DNA of 23,399 nt from a virus: positions 1 to 23,399 of IMG/VR virus record IMGVR_UViG_3300021579_000042; one strand, written 5' to 3'. The notes under the pieces are model-generated. The model saw only the letters and a program-made list of their open reading frames with translations. It was not told the origin of the DNA and did no database searches. Shown in pieces: positions 13,405 to 22,075 of the stretch (positions are counted from its first letter, which is position 1; every line of letters begins with the position of its first letter). Position numbers and translations under genes: made by a program.

Positions 13405-14367
13405 ATGACAATTTCAATTACACAACTAAACGCTATTACTCACGTTTTGGTTTTAAAAAAACTAACCAATAACGTTTACAACACTAACCCGCTCTTAAAA
13501 AGACTTTATGAAAATAAAGTGCTTTTAGACGGTGGTACAAAAATCGGCGCGCCTGTAATCAGTGGTGCATCTGACAGTACTACTGGAGGGTTCTATACTG
13601 GTATGGCCAATTTAGATTCTTCAGAAAAAGACGATATCACCAGAGCAGAAGTTAACTGGAAGCAATTCCATGAGACTGTGTTGATCTCTCGTGCTGATAT
13701 TTTAAAAAACTCAGGTTCAATGCAACAATTGAATCTTGTTAAATCAAAAATTACCGTAGCAGAAATGAGAGCTAAGGCAAAACTTGCACTAGGTCTTTAT
13801 TCAGACGGTACAGACACAGAAAAATTTAACGGCCTTCAAGAAATTATCAATCTAACAGGGGCTTATGCTGGCCTTGCGGTCAGTGATATTCTTGACGAGG
13901 CAGGGGCGAATGCTTGGATTCCAGTAATTAAATCAAATTCTGGGACTTCACGCTCGCTTTCTCTTTCTTTGGTTCAACAAGCAATGGGTGCCACTGCTTA
14001 TGACGAAGATAGGGTTTCTTTGGCCGTTTCAAAACAAAACGTTTTTGACGAGCTATGGAACCTTCTTTCTCCACACCAAAGACTAATGACAGACGATAAA
14101 ATGTCTGGAATGGGATTTGAAGGAATTTTAAAATATAATGGAATCCCTTTCATTGTTGATTCACACATGAAAGCAGGGTCATTCTATTTTGTTAACGAAA
14201 ATCACTTTAAAATGTACGTTCATAAAGACGAAGACATGAGAGTGCAATCTTTTGACCAATTGGAAAACCAAAACGGTATCAAGAGACGTGTACTTCTTAT
14301 GGCAAACTTTCTTTGCGATGCTCGCCGACAATTGGCAGAGCTTGCAGATATTGCCGTGGCTTCATAG
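13405..14367 (+). CDS. Major capsid protein
   Basis: GGAGGG upstream is a near-perfect ribosome site, as expected for the most abundant virion protein. The 320-residue sequence follows the HK97-fold type without a prohead protease delta domain. The opening NNVYNTNPLLKRLYENKV is followed by a GGTKIGAPV strand, the WKQFHETVLISRADILKNSG region (85-104) and FNGLQEII (141-148), features shared by many podovirus and siphovirus capsid proteins of this type. It is followed by a stem-loop and a decoration-like gene. A single cysteine is present. The protein forms the hexamers and pentamers of the head shell. Confidence 0.85.
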   Translation: MTISITQLNAITHVLVLKKLTNNVYNTNPLLKRLYENKVLLDGGTKIGAPVISGASDSTTGGFYTGMANLDSSEKDDITRAEVNWKQFHETVLISRADILKNSGSMQQLNLVKSKITVAEMRAKAKLALGLYSDGTDTEKFNGLQEIINLTGAYAGLAVSDILDEAGANAWIPVIKSNSGTSRSLSLSLVQQAMGATAYDEDRVSLAVSKQNVFDELWNLLSPHQRLMTDDKMSGMGFEGILKYNGIPFIVDSHMKAGSFYFVNENHFKMYVHKDEDMRVQSFDQLENQNGIKRRVLLMANFLCDARRQLAELADIAVAS

Positions 14368-14376
14368 TTGTTTTAC

Positions 14377-14396
14377 AGGGGGAAGAAATTCCCCCT
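14377..14396 (+). terminator. Perfect stem-loop with GAAA loop after the major capsid gene
   Basis: AGGGGGAA (14377-14384) pairs perfectly with TTCCCCCT (14389-14396) around a GAAA tetraloop. The T-rich tract is interrupted (TATATTG) and the clean T-run comes eight bases later (14404-14408). It is ten bases after the capsid stop. It could be a weak or leaky terminator, reducing transcription of the genes behind, or an mRNA-stabilising 3' end for the capsid message. Confidence 0.55.
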
Positions 14397-14437
14397 TATA
14401 TTGTTTTTAAAAAATGTTTTTATAAGGAGAAAATTAA

Positions 14438-14926
14438 ATGAAAAAACTAATCAACTTTTTTATGTTAACCGTGTTAACGCTTTTTGTGTTTAACACTCAC
14501 GCTGCACAAGAGGCAGAAAACTCTTTTAACGGCGACGGCACAGTAAAGACGCTAAAAAAAGAAGTTACTTTTGTTAAAAGTACTCATGACGTGTCTTTAA
14601 CTTCAGGGTCGGCAGTTTGTTACGACGAGACATTAGACGATGCAATTTCAGTTAAGAAGTGCGGGGTCGAGGGTCAGTACGCTGCTTGTATGCTATTAGA
14701 GACTTGTGCCGCTGGCGCTCTTTGTCGCTGCCTTGAAAAAGGATATACAGACATTCTTCAGTACGACGGCTCTGGCGACGGTTCAACCGCTGGCCAGGCA
14801 ATTTATGTTGGAACGACTGGGCGTTTTGTTGCAAAACATACACCAACCGTTAAATATAAAATCATCGGGGAATTCTTGAACAGCTCTACTACTTCAGGGT
14901 CTGTTAAAGCTTTTGTGAATTTCTAA
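14438..14926 (+). CDS. Exported cysteine-rich protein, probable head decoration (DUF2190-like)
   Basis: The 162-residue protein directly follows the major capsid gene, the usual place of a decoration protein. It starts with a type I signal peptide (MKKLINFFMLTVLTLFVFN, cleavage expected after Ala22-23). The mature part has a beta-rich pattern (GDGSTAGQAIYVGTTGRFV, then IIGEFLNSSTTSGSV) close to the DUF2190 family of capsid decoration proteins. Six cysteines (61, 75, 84, 90, 96, 98) lie in a 38-residue central segment, whereas the capsid protein has one. AAGGAG is the ribosome site, and the stop overlaps the next start in TAATG. The signal peptide and cysteines suggest passage through the periplasm, hard to reconcile with cytoplasmic head assembly. 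Confidence 0.65.
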   Translation: MKKLINFFMLTVLTLFVFNTHAAQEAENSFNGDGTVKTLKKEVTFVKSTHDVSLTSGSAVCYDETLDDAISVKKCGVEGQYAACMLLETCAAGALCRCLEKGYTDILQYDGSGDGSTAGQAIYVGTTGRFVAKHTPTVKYKIIGEFLNSSTTSGSVKAFVNF

Positions 14927-16206
14927 TGAAGTTAGGTTTATTCTGGGGGATTGCAGTAATGCTTTCCCCCTTTGTTATTTTGTTTCAAGAAAATATAGAT
15001 GTTAGAGAGCATCAAAACATTTTCTTTTGGTTTGCTTCAAGTGCATCAATATTTTTTTATGGGACAAAAAACGTTTACAAGGTTTTACCGGCCACTCTTC
15101 TTTGTGGGGTTTTCGTAGTTTTATCTTTTTTAACCCAGGTTTCAATTGATGCTACGTCTTTCCCTTATGTAATATCACAGTACATATCAATTATTTTAGG
15201 TTCTATTTTAACCATTCAACTTATCTCTAATTTTAAAAAACAAGACGGTGACATTGTTATTTGGTTTATTGGTCTTGTTTGTTTTGCTGAAAGCTTTTGG
15301 ATTATTCTAAATAGCCTTGGCGTTGACCCTTATCAAATTATTTTATCACTTTTTAAAAATACATACTCTGCAAAATTTCTTTCAAATGAAGAATGGATAA
15401 GCTCTATTGGGAAAAGCGTTCCAGTGGCCGGAAGCCTACTTCAAAACACATTGTCTGGGGCACTGGTAGCAATCTCATTGCCAGGTCTTTTTACCCCGAT
15501 GACAATCCCTCTTTTAGCATTCCCAATTTATGCTCTTTATTTGTGTAAAAGTGCAATGGCATGGGGGACGTTTATAGTGGTAATCCTCGGGTATTTATGC
15601 ACTTATTATAAAGTAAAATTAAAGCTTATATTGCCACTTGTGACTGGCGCTTTAATGATATCTGCCGTTTTAATAAACACAACAAAATTTTTTAGCGACA
15701 GTGAAAGGTTTTTTGCATGGAAAGCAATCTTAAACATTCACAACATGGAAAACACCGTTAACCTTAGAGTTTTAAAATATAAAAGAAGTCTTGAGGCATA
15801 CGGTTCAAAAGAATTACCCGAAATGATCGAGATTAAAAAAATTCAAGGTGAGCGAGAATTTTATAAAAATTTAATCATTGGTGGCGGCCCTGGGTGGCTA
15901 GAAAGTGTTGGCCTTAGGATAGGACTAGTTCAGTGGTTGCCTTCGCATAACGAATACCTAGAGGTTTTCAATGTTTTTGGAGTTATTGGGATTACATCTA
16001 TTTTCTTATTTGCTACTTGGCTTTTGTTTAACTTTAAAATGTTTTATGAAAATCCGAAATATTCGGCAATATTTTTCGGTATAATGGCAAATTCATTTGG
16101 CAATTTTCCCTGGCACATATCACCAATCGCTATACTGGGAATAGTTTCCCTGGCAATAATTTTATCTAATCAAGGAGAGAAAAATGGCACTATCAGTTTC
16201 GTCTAA
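14926..16206 (+). CDS. Polytopic membrane protein, O-antigen polymerase/ligase (Wzy/WaaL) family
   Basis: The 426-residue protein is almost wholly hydrophobic, with about ten or more membrane helices (for example 5-22, 53-72, 78-100, 110-130, 195-225, 232-252, 353-370, 400-415). It carries the marks of the O-antigen ligase/polymerase family: GSLLQNTLSG (169-178), RFFAWKAI (261-268), IIGGGPGW (317-324) and SHNEYLEVFNVFGVIG (340-355) in the periplasmic loop before the last helices, with His341 the expected key residue. Such proteins join or polymerise lipid-linked sugar units of lipopolysaccharide. It starts in TAATG overlap with the previous gene and overlaps the next by 23 bases, so it is embedded in the virion operon. 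A role in serotype conversion or superinfection exclusion is inferred; the substrate is unknown. Confidence 0.75.
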   Translation: MKLGLFWGIAVMLSPFVILFQENIDVREHQNIFFWFASSASIFFYGTKNVYKVLPATLLCGVFVVLSFLTQVSIDATSFPYVISQYISIILGSILTIQLISNFKKQDGDIVIWFIGLVCFAESFWIILNSLGVDPYQIILSLFKNTYSAKFLSNEEWISSIGKSVPVAGSLLQNTLSGALVAISLPGLFTPMTIPLLAFPIYALYLCKSAMAWGTFIVVILGYLCTYYKVKLKLILPLVTGALMISAVLINTTKFFSDSERFFAWKAILNIHNMENTVNLRVLKYKRSLEAYGSKELPEMIEIKKIQGEREFYKNLIIGGGPGWLESVGLRIGLVQWLPSHNEYLEVFNVFGVIGITSIFLFATWLLFNFKMFYENPKYSAIFFGIMANSFGNFPWHISPIAILGIVSLAIILSNQGEKNGTISFV

Positions 16207-16465
16207 ACAGACATCTAACATTCCTTTAAGTGATGTTTATTTAAAGGTTCTAACTATTTCTTTTGCCGGTGTTACAAGCGGTGTCTTGGCAACCGCCGAT
16301 CATGGATTCCAAAACATTGTTGGGGCATGGTTTGTTAACAATACCACTGAAGATTTGGGCCTTTTAAAAATAAATTCAAACGGTTCAACCACTGTTAGGG
16401 GTTCAATTAGTATTGCTCAAGTAACCTCAAACGATATTGGCCAATTGTTTATTTTGGGTAACTAA
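16184..16465 (+). CDS. Small virion-operon protein, function unknown
   Basis: A 93-residue beta-type protein rich in Ser, Thr and Val (MALSVSSKQTSNIPLSD, ending SNDIGQLFILGN). It has no signal peptide and no cysteine. AAGGAG lies properly upstream, supporting the start even though the frame begins 23 bases before the end of the polymerase-like gene. Position between decoration, polymerase-like and adaptor genes suggests a small head or head-completion protein. I do not recognise the family. Confidence 0.6.
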   Translation: MALSVSSKQTSNIPLSDVYLKVLTISFAGVTSGVLATADHGFQNIVGAWFVNNTTEDLGLLKINSNGSTTVRGSISIAQVTSNDIGQLFILGN

Positions 16466-16477
16466 TAGGGGTATCCT

Positions 16478-17455
16478 ATGGGCTGGAACGGTTCAGATTT
16501 TATTGATGAGCTATCCGCAAAACTTGGTGACACCTCGACAACGTTCGAGGCGAGGGTTTTGATCTGGCTTAATGACGGCATAAAAGACATAGCCACAAGA
16601 CATAATTGGTCTTTTCTTAGGGTCAAGGGCAAAAAGGTTTTGACCGCTGCCGCCGAAGAGCAAGATTTAAGCCTTGGAACGCCAAGCGCACCGACACTTG
16701 CTGCCTTGGCGGGCGGCTCACTTGTTGCGTCTTCGGTTTACAAGGTTTTGGTAACTTTTTACGAGTCAACAACCAAGCACGAGAGCGTTTCTGGAACGCC
16801 GTCGGGGGCAATAACCCCGTCAGGCGGAAACCTCTCAATAACCGTTTCGGCAATCCCAGTTAGCTCAGACCCGCTAGTGACAGAAAGAAGAATTTATCTT
16901 TCAAAAGACGGCGCTGCTTATTATTATTATTCAACAATTTCAAACAACACCTCGACGACAACAACAATTACCGCGCCGACAACGAGTACAGAGTCTCCAC
17001 CCGATGAGCATTCGATAAAATGCCTTGATGGCAATCCTTTTATTGAAAATAGCCGCCAGTTAGATTTTGTGTCACGCGAACAAATGATAATGGCAATCGG
17101 TGCAAGATTTGCCTCGGGAACGCCACAAAGTTGGTGCGACCTTCAAGAAGAAAAAATACTTTTATATCCAAAACCGTCAACCGCACTGACATTAAGTTTT
17201 TATTACTATCGAATTCCAAGAAGGGTTTATAATACAATTTCTTCGGTAATCGACATACCAGAATGGTTAAAGCCAGACCTGGAAAGATATGTAGTGTGGC
17301 GTGGTTTTGAATATCGCGACCGTGACGGCCAAGAATCTAAGCAATCTAATTATGAAACAATGATTAATCAGACAATTTCTCAAAAGGGAACGCTTAAAAA
17401 GACACCCAGAAGAGTTAGAGACGTTATTGGGAATACAAGGAAGCAGATAGTTTAG
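16478..17455 (+). CDS. Head-tail adaptor protein with inserted Ig/FN3-like module
   Basis: The 325-residue product begins with a helical adaptor-type region (DFIDELSAKLGD, ARVLIWLNDGIKDIA, HNWSFLR; about 7-50) like the P22 gp4/SU10 adaptor class, which docks under the portal and closes the head. The C-terminal half (IPEWLKPDLERYVVWRGFEY, then YETMINQTISQK) is again typical of that class. Between them, from about residue 70 to 175, lies a beta-rich module (GGSLVASSVYKVLVTFYEST, then SGGNLSITV, ERRIYLSKDGAAYYYYSTIS, TAPTTS). A nearly identical-length module occurs in the next gene (138-243). The insert probably lies on the outside. The stop is followed eight bases later by the next start. Confidence 0.7.
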   Translation: MGWNGSDFIDELSAKLGDTSTTFEARVLIWLNDGIKDIATRHNWSFLRVKGKKVLTAAAEEQDLSLGTPSAPTLAALAGGSLVASSVYKVLVTFYESTTKHESVSGTPSGAITPSGGNLSITVSAIPVSSDPLVTERRIYLSKDGAAYYYYSTISNNTSTTTTITAPTTSTESPPDEHSIKCLDGNPFIENSRQLDFVSREQMIMAIGARFASGTPQSWCDLQEEKILLYPKPSTALTLSFYYYRIPRRVYNTISSVIDIPEWLKPDLERYVVWRGFEYRDRDGQESKQSNYETMINQTISQKGTLKKTPRRVRDVIGNTRKQIV

Positions 17456-17462
17456 GGGGAAA

Positions 17463-19367
17463 ATGCCATTAGCTAGACGGGCGATAAAAAACATTAAAGA
17501 CTTTGCAGTGCCAGTTAGTTTTAAGATTGGCGAGCAAAAAAACCGTCTAAGGGACGCCTTAAATGTTTATTCTAACCAAGGTCGGCTTGAAACGAGATTT
17601 GGCGAATCAAGATTTAACTCTACGTCCCTGGGTGGTTCTCCACTTTCAGTTTCATTTTTTAAAAAAACCGATGGCACCTCATACCTTATCGCAAAAGTAG
17701 GCACTGTTATTTATAAGGTTAACTCAACGGGGGCAGCGACTTCTTTAAAAACCGGACTAACTGCCACCACAAAACACCGAGGGATAACTTTTAACGATAG
17801 GCACATTATTTCGGTGGAAAACGACGGTTTATATTCTTATGACGGCACAACGTTTACCCAATTGGGGCAAGCAGTCCCAGCAAGCTATACCGCTACAATC
17901 GGGGCCGGGGGGTCACTTGTTGACACAAATAAATATAAAGTTTCAGTTACCTATTATTCGTCAACAATTGGATTTGAATCAAATGGCACAGTCTCTAGCG
18001 AAGTAACCGCAAGCGGGGGTAATTTACAGGTAAACCTAACAGGGCTACCGACAACCGCCGCAAATGCTTTTATAGATAAAAAAAGAATTTACATAAAAAA
18101 CACAACTTCAAATAGCGGCTATCTTTATGTTGCCGAAATTGATCTGGCCACGGCGACTTATTCGATAACCGCACCGCCAACTAGCGCCGTCGTAGTGCCT
18201 ACTACTCACGCCACCCCAATTACTGGAGGTGGAAAATATATTACAGAGTTTAATAGAAAATTGGTTTACGCCGGAAACGCCAACTATAAAAATGATGTCT
18301 TTTTTTCAGAGGAAGATTTGCCGGATGCTTTTGACGACACCGCCACAAGCCTGGTACTAAACGCCTCAGAAAATGGGGATGTTACCGGAATAGCCACAGG
18401 TCTTTATAATAATAGCGTACTTGAACCATACCTTGTTATTTTTAAGAAAAAATCAGTCCAAATCTATTCAGAGGTAGGTGGAAGCGGACGCCTTGTCGTT
18501 ATTAATAAGGGAGTTGGTTGCGCTTCACATGACACCATTGCAGTTAAAAACGGCGACGTTTATTTTTTAAGCGAAAAAGGGTGGAGAGTTATCTCAAACG
18601 GGCGTCTTCTTGCCGACCAACTTGGCAACCCAATAACTCTCGGGAACGGGGACATTGATGACATTTTTACCTCAAAGGGTTTCGTTTATGAAATAAATAG
18701 AGCAACGCTATCGGGTGCCTTTTCGGTTTATTACCCCACGCTAGATCAATATCTCACATGGGTAGGAGAAGGCCTAAATACATCGTTTTCAAAAGTGTAT
18801 AACTACGAATTTTATATCGGCGGATTTAAGCCTTATCAATTTGAGTTATCTGCCACGTGTGCTTGCCTTGGCGAAGATAGCTCGGGACGTGAGGCAGTTT
18901 TATTTGCCGATAGTTCTGGTTATATTCATTCGCATTCAATTCACGAGTCTAGATCAGATAGAGACTCGGCGAATACAGAGGTCGCAATAAGTGCCTATGC
19001 CCAGCTTTTTTGGATGCCAGAAGACGGCGACTTTGATGCTAGTTATAACTTCAGAAGTCTTTTGATTAGGGCCATTTCTAGCTCGTACACTTTAACCGTA
19101 AAAACTTGGTTAAATTTTAATATTAATAACCTAGCAAGTTATGATTACACGTTCCCCGACCCCACAAGCGGATTTATTTTAGATACCTCGGTTTTAGACG
19201 TTGATATTTTCGGCGACGATAGGGCCATAGTAACCTCGCCACCGCCCCACGATATTAACCGAGTCGGGGAATCAATGCTCATCGGTTTTTACCAGAGTAC
19301 AATTTATGCAAACATGAATCTATTAAGCGCACAGTTAAACATATCCAAAAACGGTATAAGGAATTAA
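17463..19367 (+). CDS. Tail nozzle/hub-like protein with shared Ig/FN3-like module
   Basis: The 634-residue protein follows the adaptor, the position of the P22 gp10-type nozzle or hub protein. The N-terminus (QKNRLRDALNVYSNQGRLETR) and the repeated strand pattern (LIAKVGTVIYKVN, GLYSYDGTTFTQLG, KKKSVQIYSEVGG, FLSEKGWRVISNG) fit a beta-propeller that stabilises the tail tube and plugs DNA. The insert at about 138-243 (GGSLVDTNKYKVSVTYYSST, SGGNLQV, KKRIYIK, SITAPPTS) is homologous to that in the adaptor. No signal peptide and few cysteines (three). The ending NISKNGIRN leads after four bases into the next gene. The exact family name is inferred from position and pattern. Confidence 0.7.
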   Translation: MPLARRAIKNIKDFAVPVSFKIGEQKNRLRDALNVYSNQGRLETRFGESRFNSTSLGGSPLSVSFFKKTDGTSYLIAKVGTVIYKVNSTGAATSLKTGLTATTKHRGITFNDRHIISVENDGLYSYDGTTFTQLGQAVPASYTATIGAGGSLVDTNKYKVSVTYYSSTIGFESNGTVSSEVTASGGNLQVNLTGLPTTAANAFIDKKRIYIKNTTSNSGYLYVAEIDLATATYSITAPPTSAVVVPTTHATPITGGGKYITEFNRKLVYAGNANYKNDVFFSEEDLPDAFDDTATSLVLNASENGDVTGIATGLYNNSVLEPYLVIFKKKSVQIYSEVGGSGRLVVINKGVGCASHDTIAVKNGDVYFLSEKGWRVISNGRLLADQLGNPITLGNGDIDDIFTSKGFVYEINRATLSGAFSVYYPTLDQYLTWVGEGLNTSFSKVYNYEFYIGGFKPYQFELSATCACLGEDSSGREAVLFADSSGYIHSHSIHESRSDRDSANTEVAISAYAQLFWMPEDGDFDASYNFRSLLIRAISSSYTLTVKTWLNFNINNLASYDYTFPDPTSGFILDTSVLDVDIFGDDRAIVTSPPPHDINRVGESMLIGFYQSTIYANMNLLSAQLNISKNGIRN

Positions 19368-19371
19368 AAAC

Positions 19372-20388
19372 ATGAAAAAACTTTTTTTATTGCTCTCATT
19401 AATTTTTACGACAAACATTTTTGCCGGAACGTGTACTAGCATTTCTCGGTCAAATAACGGTTCAGGAACGGTTTTAACGGCGAGCAAGTATAATACCGAT
19501 ATAAATACCGCCTATACGGCCATAAATGCTTTTGACGGCGGGTGTATCACCGACGGCACCCTGGAATTTGCGGCGCTAAATAGCTCGGACTTTGCCTCGG
19601 TATTCAATGCCATTCAACAAGGCTGCAAGGTTAGCTATTCAGACACCAATACAATTTCGGTAGGCAAATGCATTGCCGCTGTTAACGGTTATAATATTAG
19701 AACAACTTCCTCAAATACCGCCGCATGGGGGTGCTCTGGGTGCTCTAGCGAAGTCTCGTCTACCCAATATTATGTTTATATAAAAACGGGTTCTACTGGG
19801 ACAACTTTAAATTTATTAATATCCACAACCGCACCAAATGAAGACGGTTACGACAATAGCTCTAATAAAGTTTTGGCAAGATTTTACAACAATTCTGCAA
19901 GCGACATAGACCAATACTCAATCGATCAATGGGTTATAAATAAATTTATTCCACAAAATGCCACCAACGTTTTTTATACTCCTACCTTTGTCGGCCTTGG
20001 AACCGTAGGCCCAGCATCAAACAATTGTTCATACTCTCGTCGTGGCGCTTTGATGTTTGGAGATTGTTATTTAACATTTGGGGCCACCACGGCCACGGTA
20101 GCATCGATGTCATTGCCTTCGGGTCTTGCAATTGATTCGTCTAAATTACAGCTAAACAACACCACTGCAAATATTGGGCAAAAAGTTGGCGACGCCGTAA
20201 ACAGAAACTCGGGGTCGGGGGCGTATTCTTCAATTTTGACAGCTACTGGGACTAGCACTACCTTGCTTTATTTTTCTAACATGCTGGGGGCGTCTGCCTA
20301 TTTAACGCCAGCAAATGGAAGTGTTTTTACCAACGGTGAACCGATATCATATACGTTTAGAATTCCGATAGCAGGCTGGTTAGACTAG
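19372..20388 (+). CDS. Exported cysteine-rich fibre-like protein
   Basis: The 338-residue protein starts with a signal peptide (MKKLFLLLSLIFTTNIFA, cleavage after Ala18). The N-terminal mature part (GTVLTASKYNTDINTAYTAI) resembles fibre stem segments that attach to the tail. The C-terminal part from about 201 (FYTPTFVGLGTV, then RRGALMFGDCYLTFGATT and SLPSGL) is a known fibre knob pattern. Eight cysteines (21, 58, 85, 100, 121, 124, 219, 232) remain in the mature protein, an even number consistent with disulfides. It lies between the hub and the internal protein genes, the usual place for a tail fibre, but the signal peptide is unusual for a protein built into a cytoplasmic virion. Confidence 0.7.
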   Translation: MKKLFLLLSLIFTTNIFAGTCTSISRSNNGSGTVLTASKYNTDINTAYTAINAFDGGCITDGTLEFAALNSSDFASVFNAIQQGCKVSYSDTNTISVGKCIAAVNGYNIRTTSSNTAAWGCSGCSSEVSSTQYYVYIKTGSTGTTLNLLISTTAPNEDGYDNSSNKVLARFYNNSASDIDQYSIDQWVINKFIPQNATNVFYTPTFVGLGTVGPASNNCSYSRRGALMFGDCYLTFGATTATVASMSLPSGLAIDSSKLQLNNTTANIGQKVGDAVNRNSGSGAYSSILTATGTSTTLLYFSNMLGASAYLTPANGSVFTNGEPISYTFRIPIAGWLD

Positions 20389-20396
20389 GGGGGTTT

Positions 20397-20993
20397 ATGG
20401 GTTTTAAATTGCCAAATCTTGGAGGTGTAGTAAATGCACCATTCCAAGCACTAGGGCTAGGTGGAAACAATATAAAGGACACTCTTTTTGGAGAGCAGGG
20501 GGCGGGCATATCAGCAAGCCCGATAGCCGCTGACATTTTTGCCACAAATAAAAAGGCACTTGATCTACAGAGGGCGGGACTAGACAAGTTTGATGCTCTC
20601 TCAAAACAAAGTGGCGCTGACATTGTTCAAAATCAACTTGAAAAAGAAAAGAATTTTGCAATACAGGGGGCAATTGATGCCCGAAGAAAAATTCAAGAAA
20701 TGGCAGCAAGAAGAGGGTTGCAACGTTCAACTATTCCCGGTATTCAAGAAAATGCTGTTAACACCGACCTCGCAAATACCTTTGGAGGAATTGAGGCCAA
20801 GCGTCCTGAAATGATTCGCAATTTTGATATTCAAAACGCTGGCCTGGCATTTAATCCGGCAATCCAAGTTTCACAAGCGAATCCAATGAACGTACCACTT
20901 CAAAACCTACCAGGAGGCCCTAGACAGGGTGGCCTTTTGGGGGCCGTAGGGCCAGCAATGCAAGCGACCGCTGGGGTTATGAAATTTTTATAG
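20397..20993 (+). CDS. Internal virion (ejection) protein, P22 gp7 or T7 gp14-like by position
   Basis: The 198-residue protein has an N-terminus reading MGFKLPNLGGVVNAPFQALG, a helical charged middle (FDALSKQSGADIVQNQLEKE, ARRKIQEMAARRGLQRS) and a C-terminus with a hydrophobic helix (GLLGAVGPAMQATAGVMKFL). This shape, with a glycine-rich front, Arg/Ala/Gln helices and a hydrophobic end, is typical of small ejection proteins that are pushed into the cell with the DNA. AGGGGGG upstream is the ribosome site. It is the first of three such genes in a row. Confidence 0.65.
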   Translation: MGFKLPNLGGVVNAPFQALGLGGNNIKDTLFGEQGAGISASPIAADIFATNKKALDLQRAGLDKFDALSKQSGADIVQNQLEKEKNFAIQGAIDARRKIQEMAARRGLQRSTIPGIQENAVNTDLANTFGGIEAKRPEMIRNFDIQNAGLAFNPAIQVSQANPMNVPLQNLPGGPRQGGLLGAVGPAMQATAGVMKFL

Positions 20994-21002
20994 GGGTTTA
21001 TT

Positions 21003-22073
21003 ATGGCATTTATAGATAATTCAATGCAATTGTTGCAGCTTCAAAATCAAAACCGTGCGGCCGAGCAAGAAAACATAAATAAAAATTTGAACAGTATTGC
21101 CCAGGGATTTCAGGCAATCGGAGATGCACGAGAGCGGCAAAAGCAAGAAGATTTGCAGAAAGAGGAAACCGCCAGGCAGATCGAGGCGAAAAAAAGACAA
21201 GACGCCTACAATGTTTTAAATACAACTAGCGAGCTTCGAAAATCCGGTTTTGATGTTACCCCCGATCAGGTAAACCAAGCGATTACAGACGGCACCGGAC
21301 TTGCTGGATTGTTTAATAACAAGACCCAAGAATATAAAGCAAAAGTCGCCGAGGATGCCCAAAATAAGGCGATAGATAGGCAGTATAAGCAATCGCAAAT
21401 TGCAGAAAACTATTCAAAAGCGCAAAAATTAAAAAATGATTCTGCCGTGGCAAACAATCCGACACAAAAAGCACTTAAAGAGGCCGGGGCAGAAGGACGC
21501 AAGTCCATCGGCGGGATTGCCGAGGGATTAAAATCATTGCAACAAATGGAATTCGCCGTTAAAAACGGTGACGGCCCTACGATGCTAAATTCCAGTACGC
21601 CGTTTGTTGGTAACCTTATATCAGACACGCCATATACATCGGCAGAAAGGGTGCTTGTGGACGTTGTGGGAAGGCTTCAATCGGGCGGGGCCATAAACTC
21701 CGACGAGGGTGCAAGTTTTAAAGCAATGGGGCCAAGACCTAACGATACGCCAGAGGTTAAAATGCAAAAACTTGCCTCTCAAAAATCATTCCTGCTAAAC
21801 AAGTTAAAGGCAAATGGTTTAGACGAAAGTCAATTAAGAGAGGGCGGATTTAACGTTGACTATCACCCACCACAAAGGCAAGCGGTAGCGGGCAACAACC
21901 AAGGATTAAACCAGGCACAAGTACCAGGCATGTCCGAGGTTCCATATTCACAAGTAACAATCCCAATGCTTCCACAAGCGCAAGCACAAGGACAGGGCAG
22001 CGGCCTAATGTCGGTTGACCCACAAAAAGCTGCAAGGCTTCAAGAATTGAGACTTAAAAAATACGGGAGGTAA
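21003..22073 (+). CDS. Internal virion (ejection) protein, coiled-coil type
   Basis: The 356-residue product begins with a coiled-coil Gln/Asn/Glu/Arg-rich region (about 10-75: LLQLQNQNRAAEQENINKNL, RERQKQEDLQKEETARQI) and later has repeated charged helices. The C-terminal part is Gln/Pro-rich (MLPQAQAQGQGSG) and ends in a basic helix (LQELRLKKYGR). No enzyme motif is seen. Its position behind the first ejection-like gene and before the third suits a member of the P22 gp7-gp20-gp16 type group. AGGGGTT lies upstream of the ATG, and the next start follows two bases after the stop. Confidence 0.65.
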   Translation: MAFIDNSMQLLQLQNQNRAAEQENINKNLNSIAQGFQAIGDARERQKQEDLQKEETARQIEAKKRQDAYNVLNTTSELRKSGFDVTPDQVNQAITDGTGLAGLFNNKTQEYKAKVAEDAQNKAIDRQYKQSQIAENYSKAQKLKNDSAVANNPTQKALKEAGAEGRKSIGGIAEGLKSLQQMEFAVKNGDGPTMLNSSTPFVGNLISDTPYTSAERVLVDVVGRLQSGGAINSDEGASFKAMGPRPNDTPEVKMQKLASQKSFLLNKLKANGLDESQLREGGFNVDYHPPQRQAVAGNNQGLNQAQVPGMSEVPYSQVTIPMLPQAQAQGQGSGLMSVDPQKAARLQELRLKKYGR

Positions 22074-22075
22074 AA

